A DNA stretch of 64,000 nucleotides from Parvularcula sp964556115 (GTDB lineage: Bacteria; Pseudomonadota; Alphaproteobacteria; Caulobacterales; Parvularculaceae): the NCBI GenBank assembly GCA_964556115.1, contig CAZKVC010000003.1:124001-188000 (forward strand). The letters run 5' to 3'. Position numbers and translations under genes: made by a program. Below the pieces are notes generated by a model that had not been told where the DNA came from, ran no database searches, and worked only from the letters and a program-made list of their open reading frames with translations. Shown here piece after piece: positions 17,382 through 25,777 of the stretch. The stretch's first letter is position 1; each line of letters begins with the position of its first letter.

Positions 17382-18238
17382 TGGCCGAAGAAATCGAGCG
17401 TCCTGTTCCAGGAAAGCTCAGCCGCGGCCTCGTCATAGCGCGAGGTCGAGTCGTTATGAAAACCGTGATTGACGCCGGTATAGTGGTGGACGGAATAGGT
17501 CTTTCCGGCTTCCATGAGCGCTGCCTCGTAGGCGGGCCAGCCCGCATTCACCCGGTCGTCGAGCCCGGCGAGGTGGATCATCAGCGGGGCGCTCACCTGC
17601 GTTGCCTCCTCCGCCTCGGGCCAGCCGCCGTAATAGGGAACGGCGGCCTTCACCACGTCCGAGCGGATCGCCAGCATGTTCGCCATCGCGCCACCGAAAC
17701 AGAAGCCGACGACCCCGACCGAGCCCGTGGTCCCCTCTTTCGAGGCTAGCGCGCTCGCCCCGGCGAGGAAGTCCTCGAGCATGTCGCGACGGCCCCGCTG
17801 TCGCTGCATCCGACGGCCCTCGTCATCATTGCCGGGATAGCCGCCTAGCGGGTGAAGGGCGTCGGGGGCGAGCGCCGCGTAGCCTGCCTTGGCCAGGCGC
17901 CGGGCGACATCCTCGATATAGGGGTTGAGGCCGCGGTTCTCGTGGATCACCAGAACGGCCGGAACGCGCGCCTTGTTGTTGGGCCGGGCGAAAAGCCCGG
18001 CCATTTCGCCCGCGCCCTTGGGCGAGGGGTAGGTCATGCGCTCGGTCAGGATCTCGGGGTCGTCCGGGCTGACCTGCTGCGCGCGCGCGTAGTTCGGCAT
18101 CAGCGCCGCCGCCATCGCCGCCACCGATAGCCCCCCGGCCGCGTGGCGACCCAATCCTTCGAAGAACGAGCGCCGGTCGATATCGCCGTGACAGTATCGA
18201 TCATAAAGCCTGTAGGCTTCTTCTGGCGGCTTGGTCAT
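17369..18238 (-). CDS. Dienelactone hydrolase family protein with Tat signal
   Basis: The 289-residue protein carries a twin-arginine signal (DRRSFFEGLGRHAAGG, then a hydrophobic stretch ending in ARAQ), so it should be exported folded. The alpha/beta-hydrolase domain has the DLH-type cysteine nucleophile in GFCFGGAMAN, an Asp in AGLDDRVNAG and a His in GVNHGFHND. The family hydrolyses dienelactones and other esters; the real substrate here is unknown. The 3' end overlaps the convergent epimerase gene by 13 bp. Confidence 0.9.
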   Translation of the reverse strand: MTKPPEEAYRLYDRYCHGDIDRRSFFEGLGRHAAGGLSVAAMAAALMPNYARAQQVSPDDPEILTERMTYPSPKGAGEMAGLFARPNNKARVPAVLVIHENRGLNPYIEDVARRLAKAGYAALAPDALHPLGGYPGNDDEGRRMQRQRGRRDMLEDFLAGASALASKEGTTGSVGVVGFCFGGAMANMLAIRSDVVKAAVPYYGGWPEAEEATQVSAPLMIHLAGLDDRVNAGWPAYEAALMEAGKTYSVHHYTGVNHGFHNDSTSRYDEAAAELSWNRTLDFFGHYLG

Positions 18239-18374
18239 CGCAGGGTCACTCCTTCTGGTCGAAGCTGAGTTTAGGTCGCGAGGGCGCGAAAGGCCTCTTT
18301 CCGGCTGCGAAAGGGGCAGAGCTTTCCCTTCGCGGCAAGCCTTGCTAGCGCCCTTCGAAGATTATGGAGGCCCC

Positions 18375-19775
18375 ATGGCTCAGGATTACGCCGTCAAAGA
18401 CATCAGCCTCGCCGCTTTCGGCGAAAAGGAAATCGCCATTGCCGAGCATGAAATGCCCGGGCTCATGGCCACCCGGGCCGAGCTGGGTCCGAAAAAGCCG
18501 CTCAAGGGCGCGCGCATCGCCGGCTCGCTGCACATGACGATCCAGACGGCCGTCCTGATCCGGACACTCGAAGCGCTCGGCGCCACGGTCCGCTGGGCGA
18601 GCTGCAACATCTACTCGACGCAGGATCACGCCGCCGCCGCGATCGCCGGTTCCGGAACCCCCGTCTTCGCGCACAAGGGCGAGACCTTGCAGGAATACTG
18701 GGATTTCGCGGACAGGCTCTGGGAATGGCCAGACGGCAGCCTCGCCAACATGATCCTTGATGATGGCGGGGATGCGACCATGCTGATCCTCATCGGCAGC
18801 CAGGCCGAGAGCGATCCTTCGGTCCTCGAGAACCCGTCCAACGAGGAGGAGGAAGCCTTCTTCGCCACGATCAAGAAGCGCCTCGAACGCGATCCCGGCT
18901 TCTACAGCCGGGTGAAGGAATCGATCAAGGGCGTGACCGAAGAGACCACCACTGGCGTCATGCGGCTTTATCAGCGTGCGAAGGAAGGCACCCTTCCCTT
19001 CCCCGCGATCAACGTCAATGACAGCGTGACGAAGTCGAAATTCGACAACAAATACGGCTGCAAGGAATCGCTGGTCGATGCGATCCGCCGCGGCACCGAT
19101 GTGATGATGGCCGGCAAGGTCGCCGTCGTTGCGGGCTACGGCGATGTCGGCAAGGGCTCAGCCGCCTCCCTTCGCGGGGCAGGCTGCCGGGTGATGGTCA
19201 CCGAGGTCGATCCCATCTGTGCCCTTCAGGCGGCGATGGACGGCTATGAAGTCGTCACCATGGAAGACGGCATCAAGCGGTCCGACATCGTCGTCACGGC
19301 GACGGGCAACAAGGATGTTCTGACCGCGGATCACATGCGTGAATGCAAGGACATGGCGATCATCTGCAATATCGGCCACTTCGACAACGAGATTCAGGTC
19401 GATGCGCTGAAAAACTATCCGTGGACGAACATCAAGGACCAGGTGGACATGGTGCACCTCGCCGACGACAAGCGGATCATCCTTCTCAGCCAGGGCCGTC
19501 TCGTCAATCTCGGCAATGCGACCGGACACCCAAGCTTCGTCATGTCCGCGAGCTTCACCAACCAGACCCTCGCCCAGGTCGAGCTCTACGCGAACAATGA
19601 CGACGGCAAGTACAAGAACGAAGTCTACGTCCTGCCCAAGCACCTCGACGAGAAAGTCGCGGCGCTGCACCTCGCCCATGTCGGCGCAAAGCTAAGCGAG
19701 CTGACCGAAGACCAGGCGAAATATATCGGCGTGCCGCAAGCGGGCCCGTTCAAGTCCGACGAATACCGCTACTAG
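18375..19775 (+). CDS. ahcY: Adenosylhomocysteinase
   Basis: AhcY hydrolyses S-adenosylhomocysteine to adenosine and homocysteine, closing the methyl cycle. The ATG at 18375 follows TATGGAGGCCCC and gives 466 residues, the usual size of the long bacterial form with its insertion. Conserved blocks include HMTIQTAVLI, NVNDSVTKSKFDN (with the NAD-site lysine), the Rossmann GYGDVGKGSAA, IGHFDNEI and C-terminal FKSDEYRY. The in-frame extension upstream of 18375 is not family-like. The 136-bp leader shows no riboswitch that I could recognise. Confidence 0.97.
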   Translation: MAQDYAVKDISLAAFGEKEIAIAEHEMPGLMATRAELGPKKPLKGARIAGSLHMTIQTAVLIRTLEALGATVRWASCNIYSTQDHAAAAIAGSGTPVFAHKGETLQEYWDFADRLWEWPDGSLANMILDDGGDATMLILIGSQAESDPSVLENPSNEEEEAFFATIKKRLERDPGFYSRVKESIKGVTEETTTGVMRLYQRAKEGTLPFPAINVNDSVTKSKFDNKYGCKESLVDAIRRGTDVMMAGKVAVVAGYGDVGKGSAASLRGAGCRVMVTEVDPICALQAAMDGYEVVTMEDGIKRSDIVVTATGNKDVLTADHMRECKDMAIICNIGHFDNEIQVDALKNYPWTNIKDQVDMVHLADDKRIILLSQGRLVNLGNATGHPSFVMSASFTNQTLAQVELYANNDDGKYKNEVYVLPKHLDEKVAALHLAHVGAKLSELTEDQAKYIGVPQAGPFKSDEYRY

Positions 19776-19778
19776 GGT

Positions 19779-20384
19779 TCAGACCGGCCGCCGGGCCTTG
19801 AGCGCGGCGGCCAAGGTGCCCTCGTCGAGCACGTCAAGCTCACCGCCCACAGGCACGCCCCGCGCCATGCCCGTGATGGTGACGCCGCGGCCTTCCAGAA
19901 GTTCGTGGATGTAATGGGCCGTCGTCTGACCGTCGACGGTGGCCGGCAGGGCGAGGATGACCTCGAGAACATGCGGCTCGCTCGCCCGGGCGGAGAGGCC
20001 GTCGATCCGCAAGTCGTCCGGGCCGATCCCGTCGAGGGGCGAGATCACGCCTCCGAGGACATGATAGAGCCCCCGGTGCGCCCGCGCCCTCTCCAGCGCC
20101 CAGACGTCCGAAACGTCCTGCACGGCGCAGATCACCGTCCGGTCGCGGGTTTCGTCCGAGCAGATGCCGCAGGGGTCCTGCGCATCCCAGTTCCCGCAGC
20201 GGCTGCAGGGTTTCACCGTATCCGCCACATGGTCGAGCGCGGCCGCGAGGGGCTTCATCACCGTCTCGCGCTTGCGCAGCATGTGAAGCGCAGCCCGGGT
20301 CGCGGAGCGCGGGCCGAAACCCGGCAGCTTGCTCAGAAGACTGATGAGATGGTCGAGCTCGGGGCCCGCGGAGCTGCGCGCCAT
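19779..20384 (-). CDS. recR: Recombination protein RecR
   Basis: RecR works with RecF and RecO to load RecA at gaps. In 201 residues it has the N-terminal helix-hairpin-helix (KLPGFGPRSATRAALHM), the C4 zinc finger (CSRCGNWDAQDPCGIC), the Toprim domain starting at ICAVQDVSDVWALE, and the C-terminal GVPVGGELDVLDEGTL. It is the third gene of the conserved dnaX-ybaB-recR group and is convergent to ahcY. Confidence 0.97.
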   Translation of the reverse strand: MARSSAGPELDHLISLLSKLPGFGPRSATRAALHMLRKRETVMKPLAAALDHVADTVKPCSRCGNWDAQDPCGICSDETRDRTVICAVQDVSDVWALERARAHRGLYHVLGGVISPLDGIGPDDLRIDGLSARASEPHVLEVILALPATVDGQTTAHYIHELLEGRGVTITGMARGVPVGGELDVLDEGTLAAALKARRPV

Positions 20385-20388
20385 GGCC

Positions 20389-20712
20389 TCAGAACGGCAG
20401 TTTCATGCCGGGGGGAAGAGGCAGGCCTGCGGTCATCTCCTTCATCTTCGCCGCCGATTGCTCTTCGAGCTTCGCTTTGGCGTCGTTGAGGGCCGCGGCA
20501 ATGAGATCTTCGAGGACCTCCTTGTCCTCTTCCTTGAACATGGACGGGTCGATGGTGACCTTCCGGGCATAGCCCTTTCCGTTCATCATGACCCTGACGA
20601 GGCCGCCTCCCGCCTGGCCCTCGGCTTCGAGGGCGGCGATGGTTTCCTGGGCTTCCTGCATCTGTTTCTGCAGGCTCGCCGCCTGTTTCATCATGTCGCC
20701 GAAATTCTTCAT
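20389..20712 (-). CDS. YbaB/EbfC family nucleoid-associated protein
   Basis: The 107-residue protein has the YbaB pattern: N-terminal coiled helix (MMKQAASLQKQMQEAQ), a central KVTIDPSMF strand region, and a C-terminal LEDLIAAALNDAKAKLE helix. Family members are DNA-binding dimers. It sits between dnaX and recR, overlapping the dnaX stop by 4 nt (ATGA). Confidence 0.95.
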   Translation of the reverse strand: MKNFGDMMKQAASLQKQMQEAQETIAALEAEGQAGGGLVRVMMNGKGYARKVTIDPSMFKEEDKEVLEDLIAAALNDAKAKLEEQSAAKMKEMTAGLPLPPGMKLPF

Positions 20713-22307
20713 GACGTCTCCTTGCCGCCGATCGGGCGGACTTCCGCGATGGTGGCGCCGGGGAACACCTTCAGCGCCTCCCTGACCAAAGGATGTTCGG
20801 CGATCGCGCGTTCCCTCGCTTCTTTCAAGGTCGGTTCGGCCTTCATCGGATCACCCTTCTCGACGTCCCATGATCGGCCGGTCCAGTTGATCAGTGCGGC
20901 CTGAAGCCGCGCGGTCAGGGTGGAGGGCGCGCCGTCCTCGAGCGCCAGTTCCAGCTTCGTGCCCTCGAGCGTAATCAACCTGACGAAGCGTTCGATTTCC
21001 TGCCGCAGGATCAGGTCGCCCTGCGCCGCGGCCAAGGCTGCGATTTCGGCGAGGGTCGCGGGGAGGTCGTCAGCCTTGGCCGGTGCCGTTGCCGGAGCTG
21101 GCGGCGCATCGGGCCGGGCCGAAGCCTCCCCTTCAGGCTTTCCCGCGAGAAGCGGTGCCCCCTTCAGCACCTCGGCAGGGGTGGGAAGCTGGCTTGCGAA
21201 AGCCAGCCGCACGAGACCGATCTCGGCCGCAGCGGCCGGGTCGGGCGCGCGCTGCGCCTCCTCAAGGGCTTTCATCAAGAGTGACCAGGCGCGGGTGAGG
21301 CCCGGAAGGCTGAGCGCTTCGGCAACGCGTTTCGCGGCAGCGGCATCACTGCTTCCCGCCGTGCCATGCGACGCCGCCTCCGCGCCCGCCGCCTTCACCC
21401 GGGTGGTGAGATGGCAGACATCAAGAAGATCGCGCAGGACCTCAGCCGGATCGGCACCATAATCGTACTGGTGCCGAAACGAAGCCAGCGCTGTTTCCAC
21501 TTCCCCCTTGAGAGTGGCTTCGAATAGCGCCCAGGAATAGCTCCGGTCGGCAAGGCCGATCATCCGCCGGACCGCTTCGGCCTCGATGGTTTCGCCTTCG
21601 CGGCTCAGGATCGCCTGATCGAGAAGCGAGAGCCCATCCCGCACCGAGCCTTCGGCCGCCCGCGCCAGAACCTCGAGCGCCTCATCCTCGGCCTTCACCC
21701 CTTCCTTCTCGGCAATGCCGGAAAGATGGCCTGAAAGCGTGGGGACGTCGAAGCGCTTGAGATCAAAGCGCTGGCATCGCGACAGCACCGTCACCGGGAC
21801 CTTCCGGATCTCCGTGGTGGCGAAAATGAACTTCACATGGGGCGGCGGCTCTTCGAGGGTCTTGAGGAACGCGTTGAAGGCGTTCTTGGAGAGCATGTGG
21901 ACCTCGTCCACGATATAGACCTTGTAGCGCCCCGTCGTCGGCGCATAGCGCACGCCTTCGATCAGCTCGCGAATGTCATCGACGCTGGTGCGCGAGGCAG
22001 CATCCATTTCAATCACGTCCGGGTGCCGCCCTTCGGCGATCGCCTGACAGTGACGGCCCATCACCGGCATGTCGACCGTCGGGCGGTCGATCTCGTCGGT
22101 TTCGTAATTGAAGGCCCGCGCCATGATCCGCGCGGTGGTGGTCTTGCCCACCCCCCTGACGCCGGTGAGGATGAAGGCGTGGGCGATGCGGTCGGCCTGA
22201 AAGGCGTTGCGCAAGGTGCGGATCATCACCTCGTGACCGAGAAGGTCATCGAAGGAGGCGGGCCGGTATTTGCGGGCGAGGACCTGATAGGGCTGGGATG
22301 CGTTCAC
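20709..22307 (-). CDS. dnaX: DNA polymerase III subunits gamma/tau
   Basis: DnaX is the clamp-loader ATPase linking the polymerase cores. The 532-residue protein shows LARKYRPASFDDLLGHE, Walker A TGVRGVGKTTTAR (about 48-60), DEVHML, and sensor 1 FATTEIRKVP with the SRC motif (LSRCQRF). The usual C4 zinc module between Walker A and DAAS is reduced to one cysteine (Cys87 in GRHCQAI). The C-terminal part has an Ala/Pro-rich linker and a tau-like domain. I saw no poly-A slippage site, so separate gamma production is not evident. Confidence 0.95.
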   Translation of the reverse strand: MNASQPYQVLARKYRPASFDDLLGHEVMIRTLRNAFQADRIAHAFILTGVRGVGKTTTARIMARAFNYETDEIDRPTVDMPVMGRHCQAIAEGRHPDVIEMDAASRTSVDDIRELIEGVRYAPTTGRYKVYIVDEVHMLSKNAFNAFLKTLEEPPPHVKFIFATTEIRKVPVTVLSRCQRFDLKRFDVPTLSGHLSGIAEKEGVKAEDEALEVLARAAEGSVRDGLSLLDQAILSREGETIEAEAVRRMIGLADRSYSWALFEATLKGEVETALASFRHQYDYGADPAEVLRDLLDVCHLTTRVKAAGAEAASHGTAGSSDAAAAKRVAEALSLPGLTRAWSLLMKALEEAQRAPDPAAAAEIGLVRLAFASQLPTPAEVLKGAPLLAGKPEGEASARPDAPPAPATAPAKADDLPATLAEIAALAAAQGDLILRQEIERFVRLITLEGTKLELALEDGAPSTLTARLQAALINWTGRSWDVEKGDPMKAEPTLKEARERAIAEHPLVREALKVFPGATIAEVRPIGGKETS

Positions 22308-22464
22308 GCCCGCCTCTTAACCCTAGGGAGCCCCGCGGGGAAAGGGCTTCCGCCTTCCCTCCAGCGAGCGATCTTAGGCACGTCACAACTTTGCCTTTAC
22401 CGGGGCGCAAAAGTGGCGGAATCTTGGCGTCAGAGCCTCAGGGGCCATCGCAAGGAGCCGTCTT

Positions 22465-22746
22465 ATGCGGGTGTTCAAAGTGGCGCATATCAATCAGGGC
22501 GGGAATGACGTCATCATCCTTCCCCTGGACGAAACCTTTGGTGCCAAGCCCGTCGGCGAGCGTCAGGCCATCCTTCAGGAACTCAACCAGGCGGCCAGGG
22601 AGCAGGGCCTCAAAGGCACCGTGGTGCCCGTCTGGCCCAATGAAAAGCGGCTGCGATTTCTCGCGCCCAAGCCTTGGCATCCCTTTTTCGGTTCGATCAG
22701 CTGGGACTGGCTGATGGGCAACCTCAACCGCGAGCTGGCGGTCTAG
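22465..22746 (+). CDS. Conserved hypothetical protein, 93 aa
   Basis: The ATG has CAAGGAGCCGTCTT upstream, a good ribosome-binding site. The product is soluble, with no signal peptide or membrane helix and a tryptophan-rich C-terminus (KPWHPFFGSISWDWLMGNL). It is divergent from dnaX across 157 bp. The stop overlaps the stop of the convergent SemiSWEET gene by 4 bp. I do not recognise a named function. Confidence 0.7.
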   Translation: MRVFKVAHINQGGNDVIILPLDETFGAKPVGERQAILQELNQAAREQGLKGTVVPVWPNEKRLRFLAPKPWHPFFGSISWDWLMGNLNRELAV

Positions 22747-23075
22747 AGTTTACGGCGGAGCAGGACAGGATTGGATTCCCCTCCCGTCCCATCCCCCTTG
22801 GCCTGCTCCGCCGTAACCCCCTTCGAGAAACTGCGGATCTTCAGCGTCAGAATAACGCTCGCAAGGACGAGCGTTATGGCGTTCGCCGTGATGATCGGGG
22901 CCGAGCGCATCAGGATGCCGTAGGCCAGCCAGAAGGCGACGCCGGTGACGAACATCAGGTACATGGTGAGCGAAATGCCATCGGTGTTGCGGGTCCTGAT
23001 GACGAGCATCGCCTGAGGCAGGAAGCTCGCCGTGGTCAGAACTGCCGCGATGGTGGACACCCAGAAGATCAGCAA
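22743..23075 (-). CDS. SemiSWEET-type (PQ-loop/MtN3) small transporter
   Basis: The 110-residue protein has three predicted membrane helices and the PQ-loop signature TTASFLPQ, followed by RTRNTDGISLTMYLMFVTGV, as in bacterial SemiSWEET sugar transporters that act as dimers. I place the start at TTG 23075, which yields LLIFWVSTIAAVLTT at the usual spacing to the PQ motif, although no strong Shine-Dalgarno is visible. The C-terminal 30 residues are hydrophilic. The SRP RNA gene lies directly upstream on the same strand. Confidence 0.82.
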   Translation of the reverse strand: MLIFWVSTIAAVLTTASFLPQAMLVIRTRNTDGISLTMYLMFVTGVAFWLAYGILMRSAPIITANAITLVLASVILTLKIRSFSKGVTAEQAKGDGTGGESNPVLLRRKL

Positions 23076-23107
23076 GGGTTGCGCCCTGACGGCTGGAAAT
23101 AAGGCGG

Positions 23108-23202
23108 AGGGCCGACACGACCCGCTGCGGAAAACTCGTTACGGCTGCTTCCTTCCGGACCTGACCGGGTTGGCGAGGGCAACGTCCGCGCGGCACTCCT
23201 GA
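23108..23202 (-). ncRNA. ffs: 4.5S signal recognition particle RNA (small bacterial type)
   Basis: On the minus strand the segment contains the conserved SRP apical domain: GGTCAGGTCCGGAAGGAAGCAGCC, interrupted here only as a quoted motif (GGTCAGGTCC then GGAAGGAAGCAGCC), followed by GTAACGAGTTTTCCG. The 5' part (CCGCGCGGA) can pair with the 3' TCCGCAGCGG to close the long hairpin. Ends are estimated to within about 8 nt from the promoter and from pairing. It partners with Ffh for membrane-protein targeting. Its location near dnaX recurs in many bacteria. Confidence 0.92.
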
Positions 23203-23207
23203 GGGGG

Positions 23208-23235
23208 ATATTGCCGACAGGCGGGCTTCCTTCAA
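23208..23235 (-). promoter_or_regulatory. Sigma-70-like promoter of the SRP RNA gene
   Basis: On the minus strand TTGAAG (23235-23230) and CAATAT (23213-23208) are separated by 16 bp, placing the start near 23201, where the RNA should begin. The two hexamers match the consensus moderately well. Confidence 0.6.
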
Positions 23236-24194
23236 GGGGTTTCCGCGTGAACTTCCTTCAGAAAGGCGCGGATGTCCGAAATCACCAGCTCGGGCACCTC
23301 TTCCATCGGGATATGGCCGACTTCCTCGTAGATGATGGAGCGCGCATTCGGAATAGCGCCTTCGAAGGCGGCGACGCTCGAGACATCGACGAGCTGGTCG
23401 TCCTCACCCCACAAAATGAGGGTCGGCGCCGTGATCTCGGCGAGGCGCGAAGAGAGGTCGGCGCGCTCGGTCCTGAACTGGTCACCCATGGCCTGACGGT
23501 TGCCGGGGTAGCGCAGGAGTTCCCAGTAGCGGTCGACCAGCTCATCGGTGACGACCTCATCGCGGCCATAGGCGTCGTTCACCGATGCCTCGATCATCGA
23601 GCGCGGGGTGATGTGGGCGGAAACGGCCCTACCGAGGGGCGAGCCGAGCACCTTGAAGCCAAGTGTGCCTTCGGTGCGCCTCGTCTGCGGTATGCCCGAG
23701 GCATCGAGCAGGACAAGGGCCTCCACCCGGTCCGGATTGGCAAGGGCATCCCGCCAAGCGATCCAGCCACCCATGGAATTACCGACCAGCACGGCCCGGT
23801 CGAGCCCGGCGGCATCGAAGACGGCGTCGAGTCCATCGGCCATACCTTCGTAACGGTAGTTCCGCTCAGGATGGGGGCCGGTCAGGCCATGCCCCGGCTG
23901 GTCATAGGCGATGACGTGGTAGTCCCGCGCAAGATCAGCCATGACAGGTTCCCAGGTATGAAGACTGGCGGCCGTACCGTGGATGAAGATGATCGCCGGC
24001 GCGTCGTCGGGACCAAGTTCCCGCATGTGAACCCGCAACCCCCCTTGGCCATCGACGAAGCGGCTCTGGGGCGTCATGTATTTCTCTTCCATCGCCGCCG
24101 CGTCGGTGTCCGGGGTCCACAGAACGATGATGGTGATCGCCAGAAGGGCGCCGATGGCGGCCGATACGAGCCCTATGATCCTGACGACCGTCAT
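23232..24194 (-). CDS. Alpha/beta hydrolase, membrane-anchored
   Basis: The 320-residue protein starts with a hydrophobic helix (IIGLVSAAIGALLAITIIVLW), likely an uncleaved anchor, with the catalytic domain outside. Hydrolase motifs are FIHGTAASLHTWEP (oxyanion region), nucleophile elbow VGNSMGGW, acid loop LILWGEDDQLVD and the histidine in EEVGHIPMEE. The ATG at 24194 was chosen because it starts right before the anchor. The substrate is unknown. It is divergent from nudC. Confidence 0.9.
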   Translation of the reverse strand: MTVVRIIGLVSAAIGALLAITIIVLWTPDTDAAAMEEKYMTPQSRFVDGQGGLRVHMRELGPDDAPAIIFIHGTAASLHTWEPVMADLARDYHVIAYDQPGHGLTGPHPERNYRYEGMADGLDAVFDAAGLDRAVLVGNSMGGWIAWRDALANPDRVEALVLLDASGIPQTRRTEGTLGFKVLGSPLGRAVSAHITPRSMIEASVNDAYGRDEVVTDELVDRYWELLRYPGNRQAMGDQFRTERADLSSRLAEITAPTLILWGEDDQLVDVSSVAAFEGAIPNARSIIYEEVGHIPMEEVPELVISDIRAFLKEVHAETP

Positions 24195-24357
24195 AGCCTT
24201 GCCTTCACTGCCTGCGTTCCGCCTGACCTTTTCGTCATCTTCCAGAAGAATCAAGGGTGCTCGGCACTTGGCAGCTTGCCGCCCTGGCCCCTCGTCATGG
24301 CCGACCGAAAACGGTAGGTCCTCATCGCAACCGCCCCGACCGGAAAAAAGGACCAGC

Positions 24358-25263
24358 ATGTTTGCCGGCAATCCGAACGCCTTCACCCATAACCCGCTCG
24401 ACAAGGCCGGCGTGGCACGGAAGGACCCCGACTGGGTCGCCGCCCAGAAGCGCCATCCCGGGGCAAGGATGCTTCTGGTCTGGCGCGGCGAAATTCTGAT
24501 CGACCGCGGCCCTACCAAGTCATCCCTGCAGTGGTTGACCCTCGACGCGCTCGCTCATCTGCCGAAAGGCAGCGAGCTGGTGCTCCTTGGACTTTGGAAC
24601 GGCAGCCCCGTCTTCGCCGCGGACGTATCCAGCGCCGAACCCCAGCCCTTCGCCGATGTCGCGAGCTACGCACCCCTTCGCAAGGCTGCGCCCTTCCTGC
24701 CCCCGGACGAGGCGAGCGTAGCCGGTCAGGCGGTATGGCTTCTCGACTGGCATGGCCGGACCCGCTTCTGCGCCTTGGAGGGCGATAGGACCCTGTCAGC
24801 CGAGGGCGGTTTCAAGAGGATAAACGAGCGGACGAAGACCGAGCACTTCCCACGCACCGATCCGGTCGCGATCGTTCTCCCGATTCACGAGGATAGCGTC
24901 TGCCTTGGCCGTGGCCCGCACTTCCCGCAGGGCTTCATGAGCGCCTTCGCCGGCTATCTCGAACCAGGAGAGACCCTGGAACAATGCGGTGAGCGTGAGC
25001 TTTTCGAGGAAGCCGGGCTCGTCACCCGTTCGATGCGCTACCTCTTCAGCCAGCCCTGGCCTTTTCCCTCTTCCCTGATGATGGGCTTCATCGCCGAGGT
25101 CGAGGACAAGAATCTGACGCTCGATCCGACCGAGATCGAGGAGGCGCGCTGGTTCTCGCGGCAGGAGGCCGAAGCGATCCTTGCCGGCGATCACGAGGTC
25201 ACCTGTCCCCCGCGCATGGCGATCGCCCATCAGATTCTCCGTCATTGGGTCGAGGCGACATGA
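24358..25263 (+). CDS. nudC: NADH pyrophosphatase / NAD-cap hydrolase (NudC-type Nudix)
   Basis: The 301-residue protein starts at ATG 24358 with AAAGGACC upstream. It has the C-terminal Nudix box (G199 YLEPGE ... RELFEEAGL) and the NADH-type signature SQPWPFPSS at about 231-239, so it should hydrolyse NAD(H) or remove NAD caps from RNA. The linker before EHFPRTDP normally holds a four-cysteine zinc ribbon, but only Cys138 remains here. The next small gene overlaps its stop (ATGA). Confidence 0.9.
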   Translation: MFAGNPNAFTHNPLDKAGVARKDPDWVAAQKRHPGARMLLVWRGEILIDRGPTKSSLQWLTLDALAHLPKGSELVLLGLWNGSPVFAADVSSAEPQPFADVASYAPLRKAAPFLPPDEASVAGQAVWLLDWHGRTRFCALEGDRTLSAEGGFKRINERTKTEHFPRTDPVAIVLPIHEDSVCLGRGPHFPQGFMSAFAGYLEPGETLEQCGERELFEEAGLVTRSMRYLFSQPWPFPSSLMMGFIAEVEDKNLTLDPTEIEEARWFSRQEAEAILAGDHEVTCPPRMAIAHQILRHWVEAT

Positions 25264-25508
25264 CCGGAAAACCGCCCCGTCCGCCTTCCTCTCCGGCTTC
25301 GAAGGAAGTCGTTGCGAGATCGAAACAGGACATAGAGGGCATGAGCGACCGCGAGCTTTTGGGTGCCGATTACGGCGACTGGCTGAAAGCGGAGAAGAGA
25401 AAGGCGAAGGTTACGCTCGCGCGGGGCGGAGAAGCGCGACTGCGGGCCGAAGCCGCCATCGAGAAAGCGGAAGCTTCCCTGAAGAAGGCGGAGGGGCAGG
25501 ATGGATGA
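25260..25508 (+). CDS. Hypothetical charged helical protein, 82 aa
   Basis: The ATG overlaps the nudC stop by 4 nt. The product begins Pro/Ser-rich (TGKPPRPPSSPASKE) and continues as one long Lys/Glu/Ala-rich helix, ending in KAEASLKKAEGQDG. It has no membrane segment and no recognised domain. Close packing with nudC and the next gene supports it being real. Confidence 0.65.
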   Translation: MTGKPPRPPSSPASKEVVARSKQDIEGMSDRELLGADYGDWLKAEKRKAKVTLARGGEARLRAEAAIEKAEASLKKAEGQDG

Positions 25509-25767
25509 ACAGCGCCCCAGGCGGGGGCCCTCCATGTTCCGCTCGATGGCGGAACTCGCTTTCGATGCCCTGCCCGGTTCAGGCCTCGCAAGGGTCGCCT
25601 TCGACCAGATCCGTGCCCGCATTCGTGCCGACCTCGAAGACGAACTCGACGCCCTCAAGGCTGAGCGCGAGCGGGATCAGCAGACGATCTCGAGGCTCAC
25701 CGACGTGGTCGAACGTCAGCAGCAGCGGATCGACCGCTACATCGAGGAGGCGCCCCGGCGCGACTAG
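25501..25767 (+). CDS. Hypothetical coiled-coil protein, 88 aa
   Basis: The gene overlaps the previous one by 8 bp, with GGAGGGGCAGG before the ATG. The C-terminal two-thirds (DLEDELDALKAERERDQQTI, then SRLTDVVERQQQRIDRYI) has heptad-like spacing consistent with a coiled coil. There is no signal peptide. I do not recognise a family. It is convergent to pheA, with 10 bp between the stops. Confidence 0.65.
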   Translation: MDEQRPRRGPSMFRSMAELAFDALPGSGLARVAFDQIRARIRADLEDELDALKAERERDQQTISRLTDVVERQQQRIDRYIEEAPRRD

Positions 25768-25777
25768 GGTCCGGACC

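Noticed and set aside
18239..18374. Possible SAH riboswitch upstream of ahcY
   Set aside because: The leader was read for the SAH and SAM-II motif pattern; I could not find conserved core bases, only a 5-bp weak hairpin.
22308..22330. CtrA half site (TTAACC) upstream of dnaX, also near 26635 and 54791
   Set aside because: Only single TTAACC halves were seen, without the second TTAA at 7-bp spacing, so chance is likely.
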